DNA of 64,000 nt from Gnetum montanum (GCA_015680685.1 MNCI01011128.1:1335539-1399538), one strand, 5' to 3'; positions 23,696 through 36,930 are shown, numbered from the stretch's first letter. The notes: generated by a model not told the origin, from the sequence alone. Made by a program: numbers and translations.

Positions 23696-24077
23696 TTACT
23701 TTGTGCCTTTTCTTCTTTCAAGTTTTGAACTTCTTGAACTGTACAAAATCGAGATTTGAAACCTCTAGTTTCGATAACTTTGTTCTTCCCATAAGAAGTA
23801 ATGTTTTTTATCATCAAGTGTTCACACTATATATATATATATATATATTATTTGGTTCTCATTTCCAAGGTAATCACATGTTAGAATAGTTTGTTGATAT
23901 GTATCCTACAAAGTTTCTACTCTAGCTTCTACTCAACAAAAGGCTATATGAATCTAGAATATCGGCCACTTAAATGGTCACTCTACTCTTTACATAGGGC
24001 TTTGAAGAAATTTCTAGTAGAGCATTTAGTAATTGTCCTATGATTTTTACTCTACTTTTGTCAAATTGAATCATCTT

Positions 24078-24347
24078 TTAGTTAGATTGTCCATGACTTA
24101 AGCCAATATTTTTGCATATAGAGAAAGGCATAATTGTTGATGTGGCTCTAGACCCAACTAAAAAATTATGCAAATATTTATGATTCAATTTTATTTTCAG
24201 AAGAAAAAGAGGTGCTTCTTTATCAAAAATGTTGGTATATTTTGGCTTTGCTATCCTATCAACATTAGAAACACAACTTAATTCTAATTCTCCAACTCTC
24301 TTCTTTACTTTAATAAGCTCTAAGATTTTCCTTTGTTGATTTCCCAT
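24078..24347 (-). pseudogene. Gypsy protease remnant
   Basis: The minus-strand frame ends with NFLVGSRATSTIMPFSICKN followed by IGL. Family members have DSGA in the place where this copy reads GSRA, so the catalytic Asp is replaced by Gly. The upstream part is rich in Lys and Leu, as in the region preceding retropepsin. Gag lies upstream at 24.4-24.9 kb. Confidence 0.75.
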
Positions 24348-24399
24348 ATGTAATAGCTAATGCATGCTAAAATTAGCTCTAACATGCTTGAGATATTCT

Positions 24400-24920
24400 A
24401 TCAAATTATATTCTTCATCTCTATAAAACGTTGTGATAATTTCTCCATTATTTAAGTTGAGTTATTTTTCTAATAGTATAGTGTCACTGAAGTAATTGTT
24501 CAATGTTAGCAAGTTTGGAGTTCTCCGGAGCCAAATTGAAATATTGGGATTCATAGCCTTAAGATAGATGTTCCTAAGCATCTCATCTAATGGTCTATAC
24601 TACGATTGAAAGAGCCCACAAACTCATTGAAATAGAATATTGAATTCCCTAATAGATTCTTTAACTTCTTGTTTAGCTTGTACTAACCCATAATAAAGTT
24701 GTTGTTGATCTAACTGATTCCCAAACTGAGCTAAGAAAAGACTTTTCATAACACCTAGCTTGTAACACTATTTTTTGATAAATTTGAATATCAAATTTAA
24801 GCCATATCATTTAAATTAGCTATAAACAACCTATAAGGTTGATCTTGATGTTGAACATTTGCAAGAGCTAAAGCTAACTCAAATAAATGAATATATTCTT
24901 TAGCCAAGTAAGCTTTTCCA
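24400..24920 (-). pseudogene. Gypsy gag capsid-domain remnant
   Basis: The minus-strand reading contains ELALALANVQHQDQPYRLFI followed by ANLNDMA, and further on FNEFVGSFN, both typical of the retrotransposon gag domain (QDQ-x-YRLFI-x-L and FN-x-F). Many stops and at least one frame change are present. It lies between the right LTR and the protease of the outer element, as expected. Confidence 0.7.
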
Positions 24921-25511
24921 AGGATGAAAGGCTAAGTAAGATACTTATAAAGTATATTGGGAATATCATTATAATTTTGAAACATTAATGGTATGGCTCA
25001 TTGCCTTGGATTCACAGGTGGTAGATTAGCCATTCTATTAGGATTCCTTTTGATACTTAAACTTTTATATTTCTTTCACTTTTCCTTAAGTACTAATAAA
25101 CCAGGTAGAAGAGATGAGCTCATTGTTCTTTTAGTTTCTATCTTGCTACTTGTTCCAAACTCAAAATCATTTTTCTATTCTTATTCTAATGAAGAGTTAG
25201 TCTTATAATCAAAATTCTCCTTATAGCTTTCAAAATCTTTGGAATTTTTAGGTTGTTCAATCATTAGGTTAAATGATAGCTAATTTCATGCCCTTCTTCT
25301 AGTGGTAAAAAGAATTGTTGGTGACCATTTGAAACCATCAACGTTGGTCCTCTTTCTAGTGATGAGAAACACAAGAATGAAGGTTCTTTCAAACTTGGAT
25401 TTAGATGTTTGTTGGTCTCTAGAAATACCAAGGCCTAGATACTTCCAAATAAGCTTAGTGGTTGTCAAGAAAACAATGTGTAATTACTATAAAAACAATG
25501 AAAATAACTAG

Positions 25512-26549
25512 TGATGAGCAACAAGTACCCCTATATCCAACTGTACAAATCACAAGTGTTCATGTATGATCTGGTTGAATTCCATGGATGGGACTAGTTA
25601 TGGCATCTATATTATTAAGAATTGATCACAAGACATTGTTTTCCCACTTGGACTAGTGGTAGCTTTGTTACATATGATTTAGTTTAAAGTGAGGCATACA
25701 ATAATTGATGTTGTTTGGCCTTTAATACTCCTAGATGTGAACATAATGGAACTTGATAATAGAAATCTAAATCTAAGCAATGTCGATAATGTAAATCTAC
25801 TCTAGCCTAGAGTGATGAGAATCTGGCCTTGGCTTACTATAAATTCCTTAGGCTCATGTAACTATTACCAGGTTACCAAGCATTATGCTACTAGGCAAAC
25901 CAAGCTATAACACTATTGGGATTATCAAAAAATTACACTTAAATGCTTGAAACCATTCATACTCATTCTACTTTACTAATAAATAAGAAAGTAAAGTGCT
26001 TGAAATTATAATGGTTAAACTAAGAAAATAGTAAAAAATATGCTATGTAAAATATTAAAACTAAATGGATGCAACAATGATGAAAAATATCTTGATCTTT
26101 ATTTCTAAACATGAACTATGCTCAAGTACACTTCACTTAAATAAAAGTTCTATACAACTATTCAACACCATACTATAGGCATTCAATCTATCACTAAAAC
26201 TATGAAATGAAACTATAAGAATCTACCTAAGGATGGAATGAAACTCATGTGGATCCATGGATCCACGTGTTGTATTTATATCTAGACATGTCCCATGATA
26301 TCGTATTTATGACGACATAGCATGTGCTATGTTATTGAACAAATTGTATCATAGATATGATATTGTTGGTGGACAAAAATTGACTTTATCAAATAGATGC
26401 AACATCACATCTATGACATCGTAGGTGCGACGTAACATCTACAATGTAGTAGCTAAGTAAGATGCATTGATAGGGATGCTACAATGTAGATGCGATGTAG
26501 CATCTACGACATAGCATCTATGATATCTCAGCCAGCTGATAATTCATCA
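25512..26549 (-). repeat. 3' LTR of the nested element
   Basis: 1038 bp. It is bounded on the right by tacctccatgaataaat, the reverse complement of a purine-rich tract that also precedes the LTRs ending at 50,080 and 63,875. A TATA-like tatttata at about 26,274 (minus strand) adjoins an array of gtagatgc/catctacgac words at 26,285-26,530. Confidence 0.88.
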
Positions 26550-29500
26550 TACCTCCATGAATAAATAAAAACTCATCCTTAAGTTAACAAGATAGAACCA
26601 AGCTTTCTCTACAAAATTAGGAAGGTATGAGATTATTGACTAACCCTAATTACTAAGTGACTCTGAGTGCCATAGTGGCGTGTACAGAAATCTTAGACAT
26701 AGTTATATGAAAAAACAAAAAAAAAATTTAAAGTGGCTTAATGTAGTTCATATTTCAGGTAGTGGTGGCTCTTCCATTAACTTTTGTCCTTTGTCATCAG
26801 GCTTCTAGAAAGTTTCTCTTCTTCAATCCTTATCTTCTTTTTTCATATGTTCTCTCTATTGAGTATGGCAAAGAGACTCATTTGTTTTAGTTGTTGCATT
26901 GGCCTCTTTATTTCACCAAAATTGGTACATTTCTCCTGAGTTCCATTCTCTATTGTTGGTTAGTGTGGGCCATAATGGAGACACTTTCAGTTGTATCTTT
27001 ACGACTTTTAGGTTGTGAAGGTCCTTCTGGTATCCTGTTCAAGACCATCTACAATTAATCAAGAGTTTAGGATTACCAAAATGTTCTCATTAATGCTTAA
27101 TTATTCATAATCCTTCTTGTACTCTTGGTTAGATCAAGTTCTTATCATCTTTTCATTGTAGAGCTAGAAAAATTTGCAAGAAAAGGAAGCCCTTAGATGT
27201 TATATTATTTTGTTACTTATGACCTTCTTATCATTTTCTTGCTTATTATGGCCTAAAATAGTTGGTATAGTCTATTAGAAGTATGTTCTAAATCTTTCTA
27301 GCCTTAGTTTGATTAATTAATGCTAAGATTCTTATTATTTCTTTGTATTTACCCTTTATAGGATCTTTTGATATTAAGAATTTTTGGCTCAAATTTTCAC
27401 TTATATTGCACAATGCATCCCCCCATGACTAAGTTGAACACTTTGGGATCAACAGGATTTAAGAATTTTGAAAATCAAAGCTACAAGGATGAGGTTATGG
27501 CCTTTGGAAGCTAGTGTGTAAGAGTTCTAAAAGAAATTGCAAAAACTCTTTTGTTGCAAAATGAGAAAGTGAAATATTTCACTAACTCCCACATGTATAT
27601 ATACTATTTTTATATGCACAACATTGTAGATATTATGTCATAGGTGTCTACGATGTCACCATTAAAAATTTTAAATTTTTCATTGACTTTTTTTATAAAA
27701 AACTTAGTCATATGAAATGTTTGGAAGATGTAAAGCTTATCTAGAGGGTTATTATCATTAATGATGCATAGTTTTAAAAAATTTAATGTTCAAGGTTCAT
27801 GACGAATGAATCTCAAGCAAAAAAAGCTTATGGTATGGATAAGAAATGGATAATGAATTTACGATGTATGAACAAATTATTAGATGATATGGGATGTTTA
27901 TTATATGTTTTGGAAAGCACAAGATGATGTGAAATTGCTTGGTAAATATGAAATACAAAAGTTATACAAGTGGATCCTCCCCAAAGTAAGCTACAACCCT
28001 TAGTGCCCTTGTATAAGCACAACTAAAAGTGTTCTTTGACACTCAAGGAGTTGAATGTAATGCATACTTGTTTAGCAAAATACATATGTTAGTATCACTA
28101 ATGTGGGAAAATAATACTACATTACACAAAACCACAAGTTATGATTAACTATACAATGAGGTGAGATGGACAATAGAAAGTATTACATATCTTGGGACAT
28201 GAGATGTCTTACCATAGGGATAATAAATTCTTTTGTGTTATTAGTGGTTAAAATAATCATTAGCCTTTTTCTGCAAGATTCGAATCAAGTCCATACCACA
28301 TTCTAATGACATCGTATTGTTTCATCTCTTGGAGTCATAACTATAAGACTATTACTATTGCAAGGAGTATCATCACTAGGTGTATTATCCAAGGGAGGAG
28401 TTTATTCATTGTACTTTTTATGATTTTTTTAGATTTTTAAGAAGCTAGCTACTGTTAGGCATGGGTAACATGTTTTTCCAAAGGAATCCCCAAAAATTTA
28501 TTCTTGTGTATTTATTTTAGTTTTAATTGTGTCAACCTTACCAAAGGACTACCTTTAGGCATGCGTAACATGTGTTTTTAGTGACATGATAAGGTAGCAC
28601 TTATTATACTCTTACTCCAATTTTTCATTAGATCTAAAAGGATATAATACAACTTAAGCAACATGATAGAATACACAGTAGTAATCCAAGAGAATCCATA
28701 AATCCCTTTTAATGTCACACCCTTTTCATTCCCATTAGGTTCTTCACTTTCTGGTCCAGGCATAATGATCATAGGTTTATTATTAGTTTTATAATGGAAA
28801 TAATATCATTATGGCCATGGTAAAAACCTCTTATTAATGGAATGGGTGGGTGAATGTTGTGGTCTCATTGTATAAATAATACATCCCTTATGACTTGATA
28901 ACAGAGAGAAATATTTACCTTATTAAACTACATCTTGCCTTATTCCTAGTGTGTTTTATTAATAATCAAAAATGAAAATAAACTTTGAAAAAGATGAAAA
29001 AGATAGTAAGAATGGAAAAATATTTAAAAAATGAAAATTGTTAAAATAATAAAAAATCATCACTATAATAGAACAATGTTAAAGAATTAAGAAATTATTA
29101 AGAAATTGAAAAGTATAAAAGAATGGAAAATGTGTGAAGAAATGTGAAAAGGTATATCAAGAAATTAGAAATTAGAAAGAATTATAAGAAAAAAATTTGA
29201 AAAAAAACTTATTTATTCCTAAATCAAGGTAAGGCATCTCCTCCATAATTGAACTCATGGACAAGTGTTCAAAAAATGCACCCTAGTTCCACTGGATCAT
29301 ACACTTGAGGTTTTATACTTACGATTCTTAGTGATTTGGTTTTTATGTTATCATCCCATATAATTGTGATGGTAATTGAATTTTTATCATCTAAGTCCTT
29401 AGTTTCTCTTTCTATTGGTGTATGATTGTGGTTTAGTATTTTCATAAGTAAGTTCTTAATTAGGATCATTTTCTTAAAATGGGAATTAATAAGTGGTTCA

Positions 29501-30190
29501 GATTGTTCTATGCATGTTTTAGACAATTAAAAGTTCTTAGTTGTTGGCCATTTGGTGTATTTTGGTTTAGTGCCTCTTGCTCTCTCTTGTGCACACACTT
29601 TTTTCTCAAATTTGTTATGGATTGGTGTAATGACTATGGTGATAGTCTAAAAGGTCAGTTCATAACTGCACTATTCTTTTTTAGTAGTAATGCATGGAAT
29701 TTCCTATCTCTCCATAGTGATAGTTCATATGTTATGTTTTGCACTAGAGTGGTAATGGATTTTGGTCCTTGCATAGGATTGGAACACATTATTTTCATGA
29801 GGAAGGGTGTTGCACTTGACTAGTCTTATGCTAGTTTTGATGAGTTAGTAGGTCTATGAGTTTTGTGTCCATGATTAAACTATCCTAAAGTAAGGATGTT
29901 TTTGAGACTTTTGTTGAGATCTACTAACATTATCATTTACTTGAATTTTCATAGCACAAGTGACATTCTTTCATTTATGTTGTGGTGTTGATCCTTCCTA
30001 TATTGTTGCTGGTGACATAAGGTGGAGGAAAGTATCAAAATATTAAGGATGTAACAAAGGATAAAAGGTGCAAGATGGTGATCTCATAGGAGATGCTGTA
30101 GGTTGATGATATTCAAAAGAGTGATAGTAGTAATTCAAGGTAAAGGAAGTATAACTATTTGAAGAAATAGGTTGTTGAACATAGTACTCA
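26550..30190 (-). other. Interior of the nested element, no coding domain recognised
   Basis: Minus-strand frames at 28,578-28,772 and 29,269-29,526 and the plus-strand frame at 29,479-29,823 have no recognisable motif. Position by analogy with the 41.6-47.2 kb element would place a protease near 29 kb, but I could not find a DSG loop or ILGRPW motif. Confidence 0.5.
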
Positions 30191-31924
30191 TATGGGTCTA
30201 GTTGGCAATAAGGGTATTGCTACTTTGTTGATGGCATCTCCCATGACTATGGGTTTTTCCATTATAAGTAATAGTAGTTTTGAGGTTGATAAGAAGTCCC
30301 ACTAGAATAGTATGGTTAGTTGTAGGACTATCTATAATTACCTTATAAGATAATTTCCTAGGCATTTGCTTTTGTATGAACTTGGGATTCAAAGCAAAAG
30401 CCTTAAGCGCTTGTAGATGTAACATAACTAGGCAATAGTAGTTTGGATGGTCATATTGGTAGATGTCACATCCATCATCCTCTTTTATGGTTTAGTCTTT
30501 AGCCTCTTCTACTACAACTAATTTTTCTTTTTTTTGATAAGTTTTCCTACCTATATCTTTGTTCTTTTTCATCTTCTTGTTTTGATCACTTGATCCTTTT
30601 TGCATTACCCTCTTCTTTATGATTTTCATGTAGGTTGTAACTTTGTCATTTATAAACTTCCACATATTATCTATCCTTACTTCAAGTTTAGTGATAGACT
30701 TTTGTATTAGCAAGGTTTGTTGTTAAATCACCTAATCAAGAGCTACCTCTTTTTCCTCATCATAGATATGGACCTCCTTCTTTTGAAGATTTGGATCCTA
30801 GTTATATTCCTCTATATTCTATTGTTTATGTAGCTCTCCTCCTTCTTTTGCCACCTTCTCAACTAGTCATTGTATCTAATGGGCTTTCAATTCAAATAAT
30901 GAACCTTGGGCATAAATTCCAAGGTTCTCTCTCGTTTGGTTACAAAGGCTATCTATGATGTGCACAAGCTACTATTTTAAAGAGAAATCATGGCCTAGAC
31001 ATCTATGTAGTAGTGAATATTATCTATCCAAGGTCACATCCAAGAATTCATGTTTTTCTTGCCTCCATCCTAGGATTTGTTTTCTCAGGTTGGACACTCT
31101 TGCATAGGTTTGGTATTTCTCATTGAAGAGTTCTAGCATTGTGGACCATTGATGGATTGAATCTAGTTCCAACGATTTATATCAACTTTCACCTTCATCA
31201 ACTAGTGTCCTAGGAAAGAGCTTAAGCTTTTTCACTCACTCTCAATGTTTTGTAAGGCACAGGCATCATGGAAGGCTTGTAAGTGAAGTTGTGGATTAGA
31301 GTTATAGCATCTCATAAATTTAGGAATTTTATTCATATCAATCATTTTGATGCAACATTCCCTTGATGCCCTATCAAATATTCTAACTACCTTTGTCATA
31401 TGCATCATGCTCCTAGTAGCCAACAAGGGTTCATCATCATCAAACATGTCATGGTGATGATTTCTATATCTATTTGTTTGATTATGATGATTTCATCTAT
31501 GCTTACTTTGATGATCTCATTTATTTCTAATTATATCTTCATCTTGATCCCTTAGTATATCTCTATTTCTATACCTAAGTTCATCCTTGTCAAAACTAGA
31601 CATAGAAGACAAAGAGAAACATGTGGAACTGGGAGAATCACCATGGTAGCTATATCTCCCCCTATGGTCCCTATATTTATCTCTTCTATGTTTGGAGGAG
31701 GTCCTAGGCCTTGAGGCCCTTCTTGTTCTAGGACTTACTCCATCTCTTATGGGATTGTCTACATCAATTGAACATAGTTTTTGAGTGTAGTAAGAGTCTA
31801 AATGAGCATAGGAAACTCCTTCTTGTGGTTGTTTGCTCTAATTTTCTTCAATATAGATCCTATCATTTCTCCTACTAGTGTTTTCACCATATAATGCTTT
31901 ATTGGCCCTATGTGAAGAAGACAT
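30191..31924 (-). pseudogene. Gag of the nested element
   Basis: The minus-strand frame starts near 31,924 with MSSSHRANKALYGENTSRRN, matching the MSSSHK start of the 41.7 kb gag. An Arg/Ser-rich stretch follows (RTRRASRPRTSSKHRRDKYR). The capsid segment at 31,447-31,232 contains CIKMIDMNKIPKFMRCYNSN and LHLQAFHDACALQNIE, the counterpart of LDMNNIPRFEGGYNAD in the plus-strand element. The Lys-rich part lies at 30,713-30,492 and the His-containing C-terminus at 30,425-30,198. Stops and frame changes interrupt it throughout. Confidence 0.75.
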
Positions 31925-32038
31925 GATTTTTTTTGATAATATGTGTGACTTAAAAATATTAATGTTTTTTAAAAGATAGATCGTTAATATGTTTATAGCA
32001 ATTGTGTATAATATAATTGGTCTAGATAATTAGAATTA

Positions 32039-32056
32039 TCCCTAGCAATGGTGCCA
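32039..32056 (-). other. Primer-binding site, tRNA-Asp type
   Basis: On the minus strand TGGCACCATTGCTAGGGA starts one base after the 5' LTR end. It matches TGGCGCCGTTGCCGGGGA, the complement of the plant tRNA-Asp 3' end, at 14 of 18 positions by my count. Athila/Tat-type Gypsy elements use this primer. Confidence 0.75.
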
Positions 32057-32057
32057 A

Positions 32058-33097
32058 TGATGAGAAATATGTACCCCTATGCAAACCATATGAATCATAA
32101 GCATTCATGCATGATTTGGTTGAATTCCATGGATGGGACTAATTATGGCATCTAGATTACTAAGCATTAATTATAGGATGTTGTCTTCCAACTTAGACTA
32201 GTGATAGCTTTGTCACATATGATTTAGTCTAAAATGAGGCATATGATAATTGTTGTGGTTTGGCCTTTAATATTTCTAGTTGTGAACATTAAGGAAGTTA
32301 AAAATAGAAATCTAAATCTAAGTAATGATGATAATGTAAATTTACTCTAGCGTAGAGTAATGAGCATCCGGTCCTAACTTACCATATATGCCTTGGGCTC
32401 ATGTAATGATTGCTGGCTTACCAAGAATTATGCTACGAGGTGAACCAAGTTATAACACTATTGCGATTACCAAAAGATTACACTTCAATACTCGAAACTA
32501 GTTGTACTCATATTACTTTACTAATGAACAAAAAAGTAAAGTACCTGAAATTGTAAATGATTAAACTAAGAAAATAGTAAAAACTATAATAAGTAAAATA
32601 GTAAAACTAATTGGGTGCTGCACTGATGAAAATCAATCTTGATCTTTATTTCTGAATATGAACTATGCTCAAGTACACTTTGCTCAATTAAAGATTCTAT
32701 ACAACTGCTCAATACCATACTACGAGCATTCACTCTATTGCTAAAACTATGAAATGAAACTGCAAGAATCTACCTAAGGATGGAATGAAGCTTATGTGGA
32801 TCTATGCATCCACATGTTGTATTTATAGGCTACACACATTGTGTGATATCATATCTACAATGATGTAGCATATGCCATGGCATAGAATAAATGACATTGT
32901 AGATACGATATCATTATTATGATATTGTTGGTGGACAAAAATTGATTTTATCAAATAAGTGCAACATCACATCTTTGACATTATAGATGCAATATAGCAT
33001 CTATGATGTAGCAGCTCACTAAGACAGACTAACAAGGATGCTACAATGTAGAAGTGATGTAGCATCTATGATATCTTAGCCAACTAATGATTTGTCA
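32058..33097 (-). repeat. 5' LTR of the nested element
   Basis: 1040 bp. It aligns throughout with 25,512-26,549, for example ggttgaattccatggatggg near 32,118 and 25,571. The visible divergence is far higher than between the LTRs at 40.7 and 47.2 kb, so this is the older insertion. Confidence 0.88.
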
Positions 33098-34796
33098 ACT
33101 GGTATAGTTTGCTAAATTATAACTGGTTATTATGATAGCAATTTAGCTAACTTTGCCTTAAACTATGAGTGATTAAAAGCTCCTATTATGTTAAAGTTAC
33201 ATCATCTATATAGTCTTAATTGTATGTTACTTGAAATAACTTTTGCTAAAATGCTTAAGCACAATTTTGCAAAGATCTATTCCTAGTTTTCCCAAGAGAG
33301 AAAATTTCACAAAGAAAAAAAAAATAAAGCCTAATTCAATGGATTTAAGAAAAGAAAAAAGAAGTAGACTTGTGTAAAATCTTAAACATTTAAACAAGAT
33401 AAAATAAACATGAGAAAACATTTTGAAAGTAAAGCTATTTCAAATCATCCCAAAATATTAGAGATTATCAAGATCCTATAGACTCCAATAAGAAATTTCA
33501 TAAGAGACACAACTATTAAACTTCTTAAAATGCTTTTAAAGGAAAAACACAACTTGTTATATGGCTAGTCAATAGATGTCACAAATTGCAAAAACTAGAG
33601 CTATTAGAATAATTAGACAATCTCAAGATTGAATGCCAAGCTTAGTACTATCCAAACTATTAGATAAGCAATTAAGACATAATAGAAGGAAGATGAACTC
33701 ATAAGATAAAAGCAAAGTAGCTAAATTTTTGTTGAAATTAGAATGTCATTCTATAAGTAATTCTCCAATATTCTTTTAAGTCTCCCCCTACCCCACTTTT
33801 CTGGCCCCTCCCTTCCCTTTTGAATCTACCTTGAAGTCCTTTTTACAGTAGTTTCTTGACAATTACAACCATTATGGGAATTCAAAATTTAGTTATAACC
33901 ACTATAAAAATTAAAAGCTCTAGTTGCCATATGCTCGGCTTATATAGAACATTAACTCTCCTATAAACCTTCCTCAATTTGAGCTTCCTAAATGATAATT
34001 GGCTTTTCCCAAAAGAGCCTAATTCATTGTATTTAATTTTAAAGCTCTTTTGTTAATAACCATTAAGCTAACTTCGCATAACGACAAGCTTTTAATGATT
34101 TAATTTACTGAATAGAGCTCCATTTACTTCATAGCTAATTTGGTTGTAGACTTTGTTGGCTCCCCTGAAACTGATCCTACATTAGCTTGAATTTAATTCA
34201 AGCTTTGATTTAGTAATGGACCTATTTATTTTGAATAATAGTATTTTCCCACATGATTTAAGATTTTGTTACCTTTAGTGCTCTTACGGCCTTCTTGTTT
34301 ACCCATGGTAGCTATGTGTTTTGATAGCTTTTTATACCATACTTTGGCTCTATTCTTTCTATTCCTGTTTTAGTACCTAGCTCTTTTCATCTATGGCTTA
34401 AGGTATTGGCTGTGAAGCTCGAATTTTCACTATGCTTGTTAAGAAAAGCTTATTGCAAAGCTCTTTGTAGGCTTGAGAATTCAATCTCACACTGCTTCCT
34501 TCAATGGTCCCATGAGTTGACATAGCCTATCATAGCCTTTTAGCTTAACATGGTAGAGCATTCTTGTGGGTATATTCAGCTACCTTGTGTTGTTTTAGCT
34601 CGAGCTAACATGGTGAAGTTGCTCTGTAAGTGGAAATTTGCCATCTTGAACAAAGCACTATCGACTGACATGGCAGCAGAGTGGATTACAAAGGTGAATA
34701 TCTACTTTCTTAAATGAGCTCTATAGACGTGAGAGCAAGTTTTTGGAGCTCAGAATTGCCCTTCCAAGCCATCTCTACAAGCTATCGTGTCAAGGA

Positions 34797-34960
34797 TGCT
34801 GATGTGGTAGAGGCAGCGAGGATCATCTAGATGAAAAATGTGCTTGATCTGGATGTTGTCATGGCTCTGCCAAGGTGGTGGATGATGACATAATAGAAAT
34901 TGGAGAAAACATCTAAATGCTGATGTGGTAGAGGCGGTGTGAATCATCTGGATGAAAACA
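34797..34960 (+). repeat. Duplicated 41-bp unit within a word-rich block
   Basis: tgctgatgtggtagaggc followed by a cgaggatcatctagatgaaaa-like tail occurs at 34,797-34,837 and 34,919-34,959, about 122 bp apart. Related words (ctaacatggtgaag, ctgacatggcagc, cacgtggcagag, gacgtggtggagc) recur between 34,500 and 35,280. Confidence 0.65.
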
Positions 34961-36159
34961 AGCTTTATCTAAATGAGAAAAAAAACCAGACCTAAATGCT
35001 AACGTGTCAATCTACCACGTGGCAGAGTTGGAAATTCAGATGACCTTTAAGCATCTAAATGCAAATTGCGAATGCCATGATGCCGAAGCTGAGAAAAACT
35101 AAGCCGAGTTATAAAGATGACGATTGAAGCGCTGAACGCACCACAACCCCTTAAACACGTGAGCTTATCTTATCGAGGTGCAGCTCATCTTAGAGCTTGA
35201 AAAGAGGCCACAGCGCAACCAGGCAATTCTACATGCTAATCGGGCATGCCGTGACGTGGTGGAGCGGATAATCAACATGAGCCGAAAAGGAACTTAGAAT
35301 TAAAGCTTTAGCTTAAGTGCAAATGATCGAGCTTTACTGATGGACTGAAACTTCCGTTAGGCGTAAGAAGAGCTTTCTTTGACTTTGGGCTTGTTCTTCA
35401 TAAGCTAATACTTAAGTATTCTTCAAAATTCCTCATGCAGGTATATGTTTTCTTTTTCGAAAATACCCAAAGAACCATTCAAGCTTTATTACTTCCATAT
35501 CTTCTTAGCTTATAGAGTCTCTCATCACAACACTGGTTAATCCAAAATCCATTACTAAAGAAATTACCTTTTTGGTTTTAAATTCTTCCTTCCTTTAATT
35601 AAAAGGCATAGATTATCTTTAATGCCATAATCACATAAAACTTGTTCCATGAAATGGCCGAAATCTACCAACACTCCAAAAATAGCACAATGTAGTGTTA
35701 AATGCAGGGGTTTTTTTTTAAAGTGATGATTTACTATTATTTGGCTAATTTGAAAGAGAATATAGGGGTAACAATTTTTAAAGCTGAGTTTTTTTCCAAA
35801 TTTAACAAGTTATTGTGTTTGAATATAATATTGCTCTTAAATATTTTTCTTTAAGAATTTGAAGATAAGATCAAGGTTTTAATTTTTTACACCATCATAA
35901 AGTGCCTAGTTTTGAATAATCTAATTTCTTCTCTTAGAATATTTGCTACTAAACAATTCCTTTAAAATATCTCTTAGCAAGTCATCCGTTACCATATGGT
36001 TCAAAAAATTTTAAAAATATATCTTTTACTTTTAAAACATATTCTTCCAAAACAAGATTATGAAAGAATTTCTTGGAGGCCATTTACCAAGGTACCTTTG
36101 ATCCCTCATCATCTCATTAGTGAATGGGACAAAAGACAAAAGCATGAATCACAAAAGAA

Positions 36160-36930
36160 TCTCAAGGGCATTGATATTTTCACATACCTCAAAATAGTAT
36201 GAATCACAAGGAATTTTGAACACCTCAAAAGCTTTAATACCTCAATGTTTTCTAAGACATTAAGAAGTCTCCTAAGATTTCTATGTTTCTTGAAGTCCAA
36301 TGTTTAGATGCCCTAAGTGTTCAAGTGTTCCACCTTCATTAAAGCAATCTAGTATAGTTTAAGCTTCCCCCTATGTTTTAGATGCCTCAATATAGTTTAG
36401 GCCCATCATTTTAAAGTGTTTTATAATGCTTCAGATGCCTCAATATAAATTACCCAGTCTACCATCTTTCACATGCCTCACCATGTTTCAAGTGCCTTAC
36501 CATCTTTAACAAGTTCTAACATAATGCAAGCATCCTAATATTTTTTGGAGCCCCAACATGTTTTAGATGTCCTAGTATAGTTTAAGCATCCCAACATATA
36601 TTAAGTCATCTAATTAATGGTAAGGCATTTGAAGTATGGTGTGGTAGTTAACTTATAGCAAGGTATCTAAACTCTATTGGGATGATTAAAAGATTATGGG
36701 ATAGCTAAAAGATGGTATGGGGCTTGAACTATACTAGGTATCCAAACTCTATTAGCTATTTTAAGCTTTGTTGGAGTGACTAAAAGATGTAGTAATACCA
36801 ACACTCTATTGACCATGAGTTGCTTGATATATGGTGGGATGGCTAAACTTTCTCAAGATGCTTGAAAGATGGTAGAGCATCTACACTATACTTAGGAATT
36901 TAAACTCTTTTGGGATACTTGGAAAATAGT
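36160..36930. repeat. Degenerate short-period repeats in two opposed orientations
   Basis: In 36,160-36,620 a unit of about 25-35 bp recurs with words such as agatgcctcaatatagttta and cctagtatagtttaagc. In 36,650-36,930 the reverse-complement words recur, such as gcttgaactatactagg and ggatggctaaact. The turn lies near 36,620-36,650. This is an imperfect foldback array. Confidence 0.55.

Larger units (their letters stand above)
25512..33097 (-). mobile_element. Nested Gypsy element with gag only
   Basis: LTRs: 25,512-26,549 (3') and 32,058-33,097 (5'), both TGATGAG...CA. The left flank is actag (25,507-25,511) and the right flank actgg (33,098-33,102), a target duplication with one mismatch. 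The interior is 26,550-32,057, about 5.5 kb. A primer-binding site adjoins the 5' LTR and gag follows. I found no protease, RT or integrase. Structure and interior length match the plus-strand element at 40.6-48.1 kb. Confidence 0.88.
22129..33625 (-). mobile_element. Old Gypsy element (outer), right LTR split by a nested element
   Basis: The LTRs start TGTTGG and end in CA: left 22,129-22,852, right 25,316-25,511 continued at 33,098-33,625. Between them lie minus-strand RNase H, protease and gag in the order expected for a minus-oriented Gypsy element. Only about 390 bp separate protease and RNase H, so RT is deleted. No integrase is seen. The right LTR is interrupted by the element at 25,512-33,097. 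I could not find a matching target duplication at 22,129 and 33,625. Confidence 0.8.

Noticed and set aside
29479-29823. 114-residue plus-strand frame in the nested element
   Set aside because: Antisense to gag, rich in Phe/Cys/Ser as expected from AT-rich antisense, with no recognisable motif.
22124-33630. Target duplication for the outer Gypsy element
   Set aside because: ctcca on the left and agatt on the right do not match. Either the LTR ends are misplaced by a few bases or the flanks have been rearranged.
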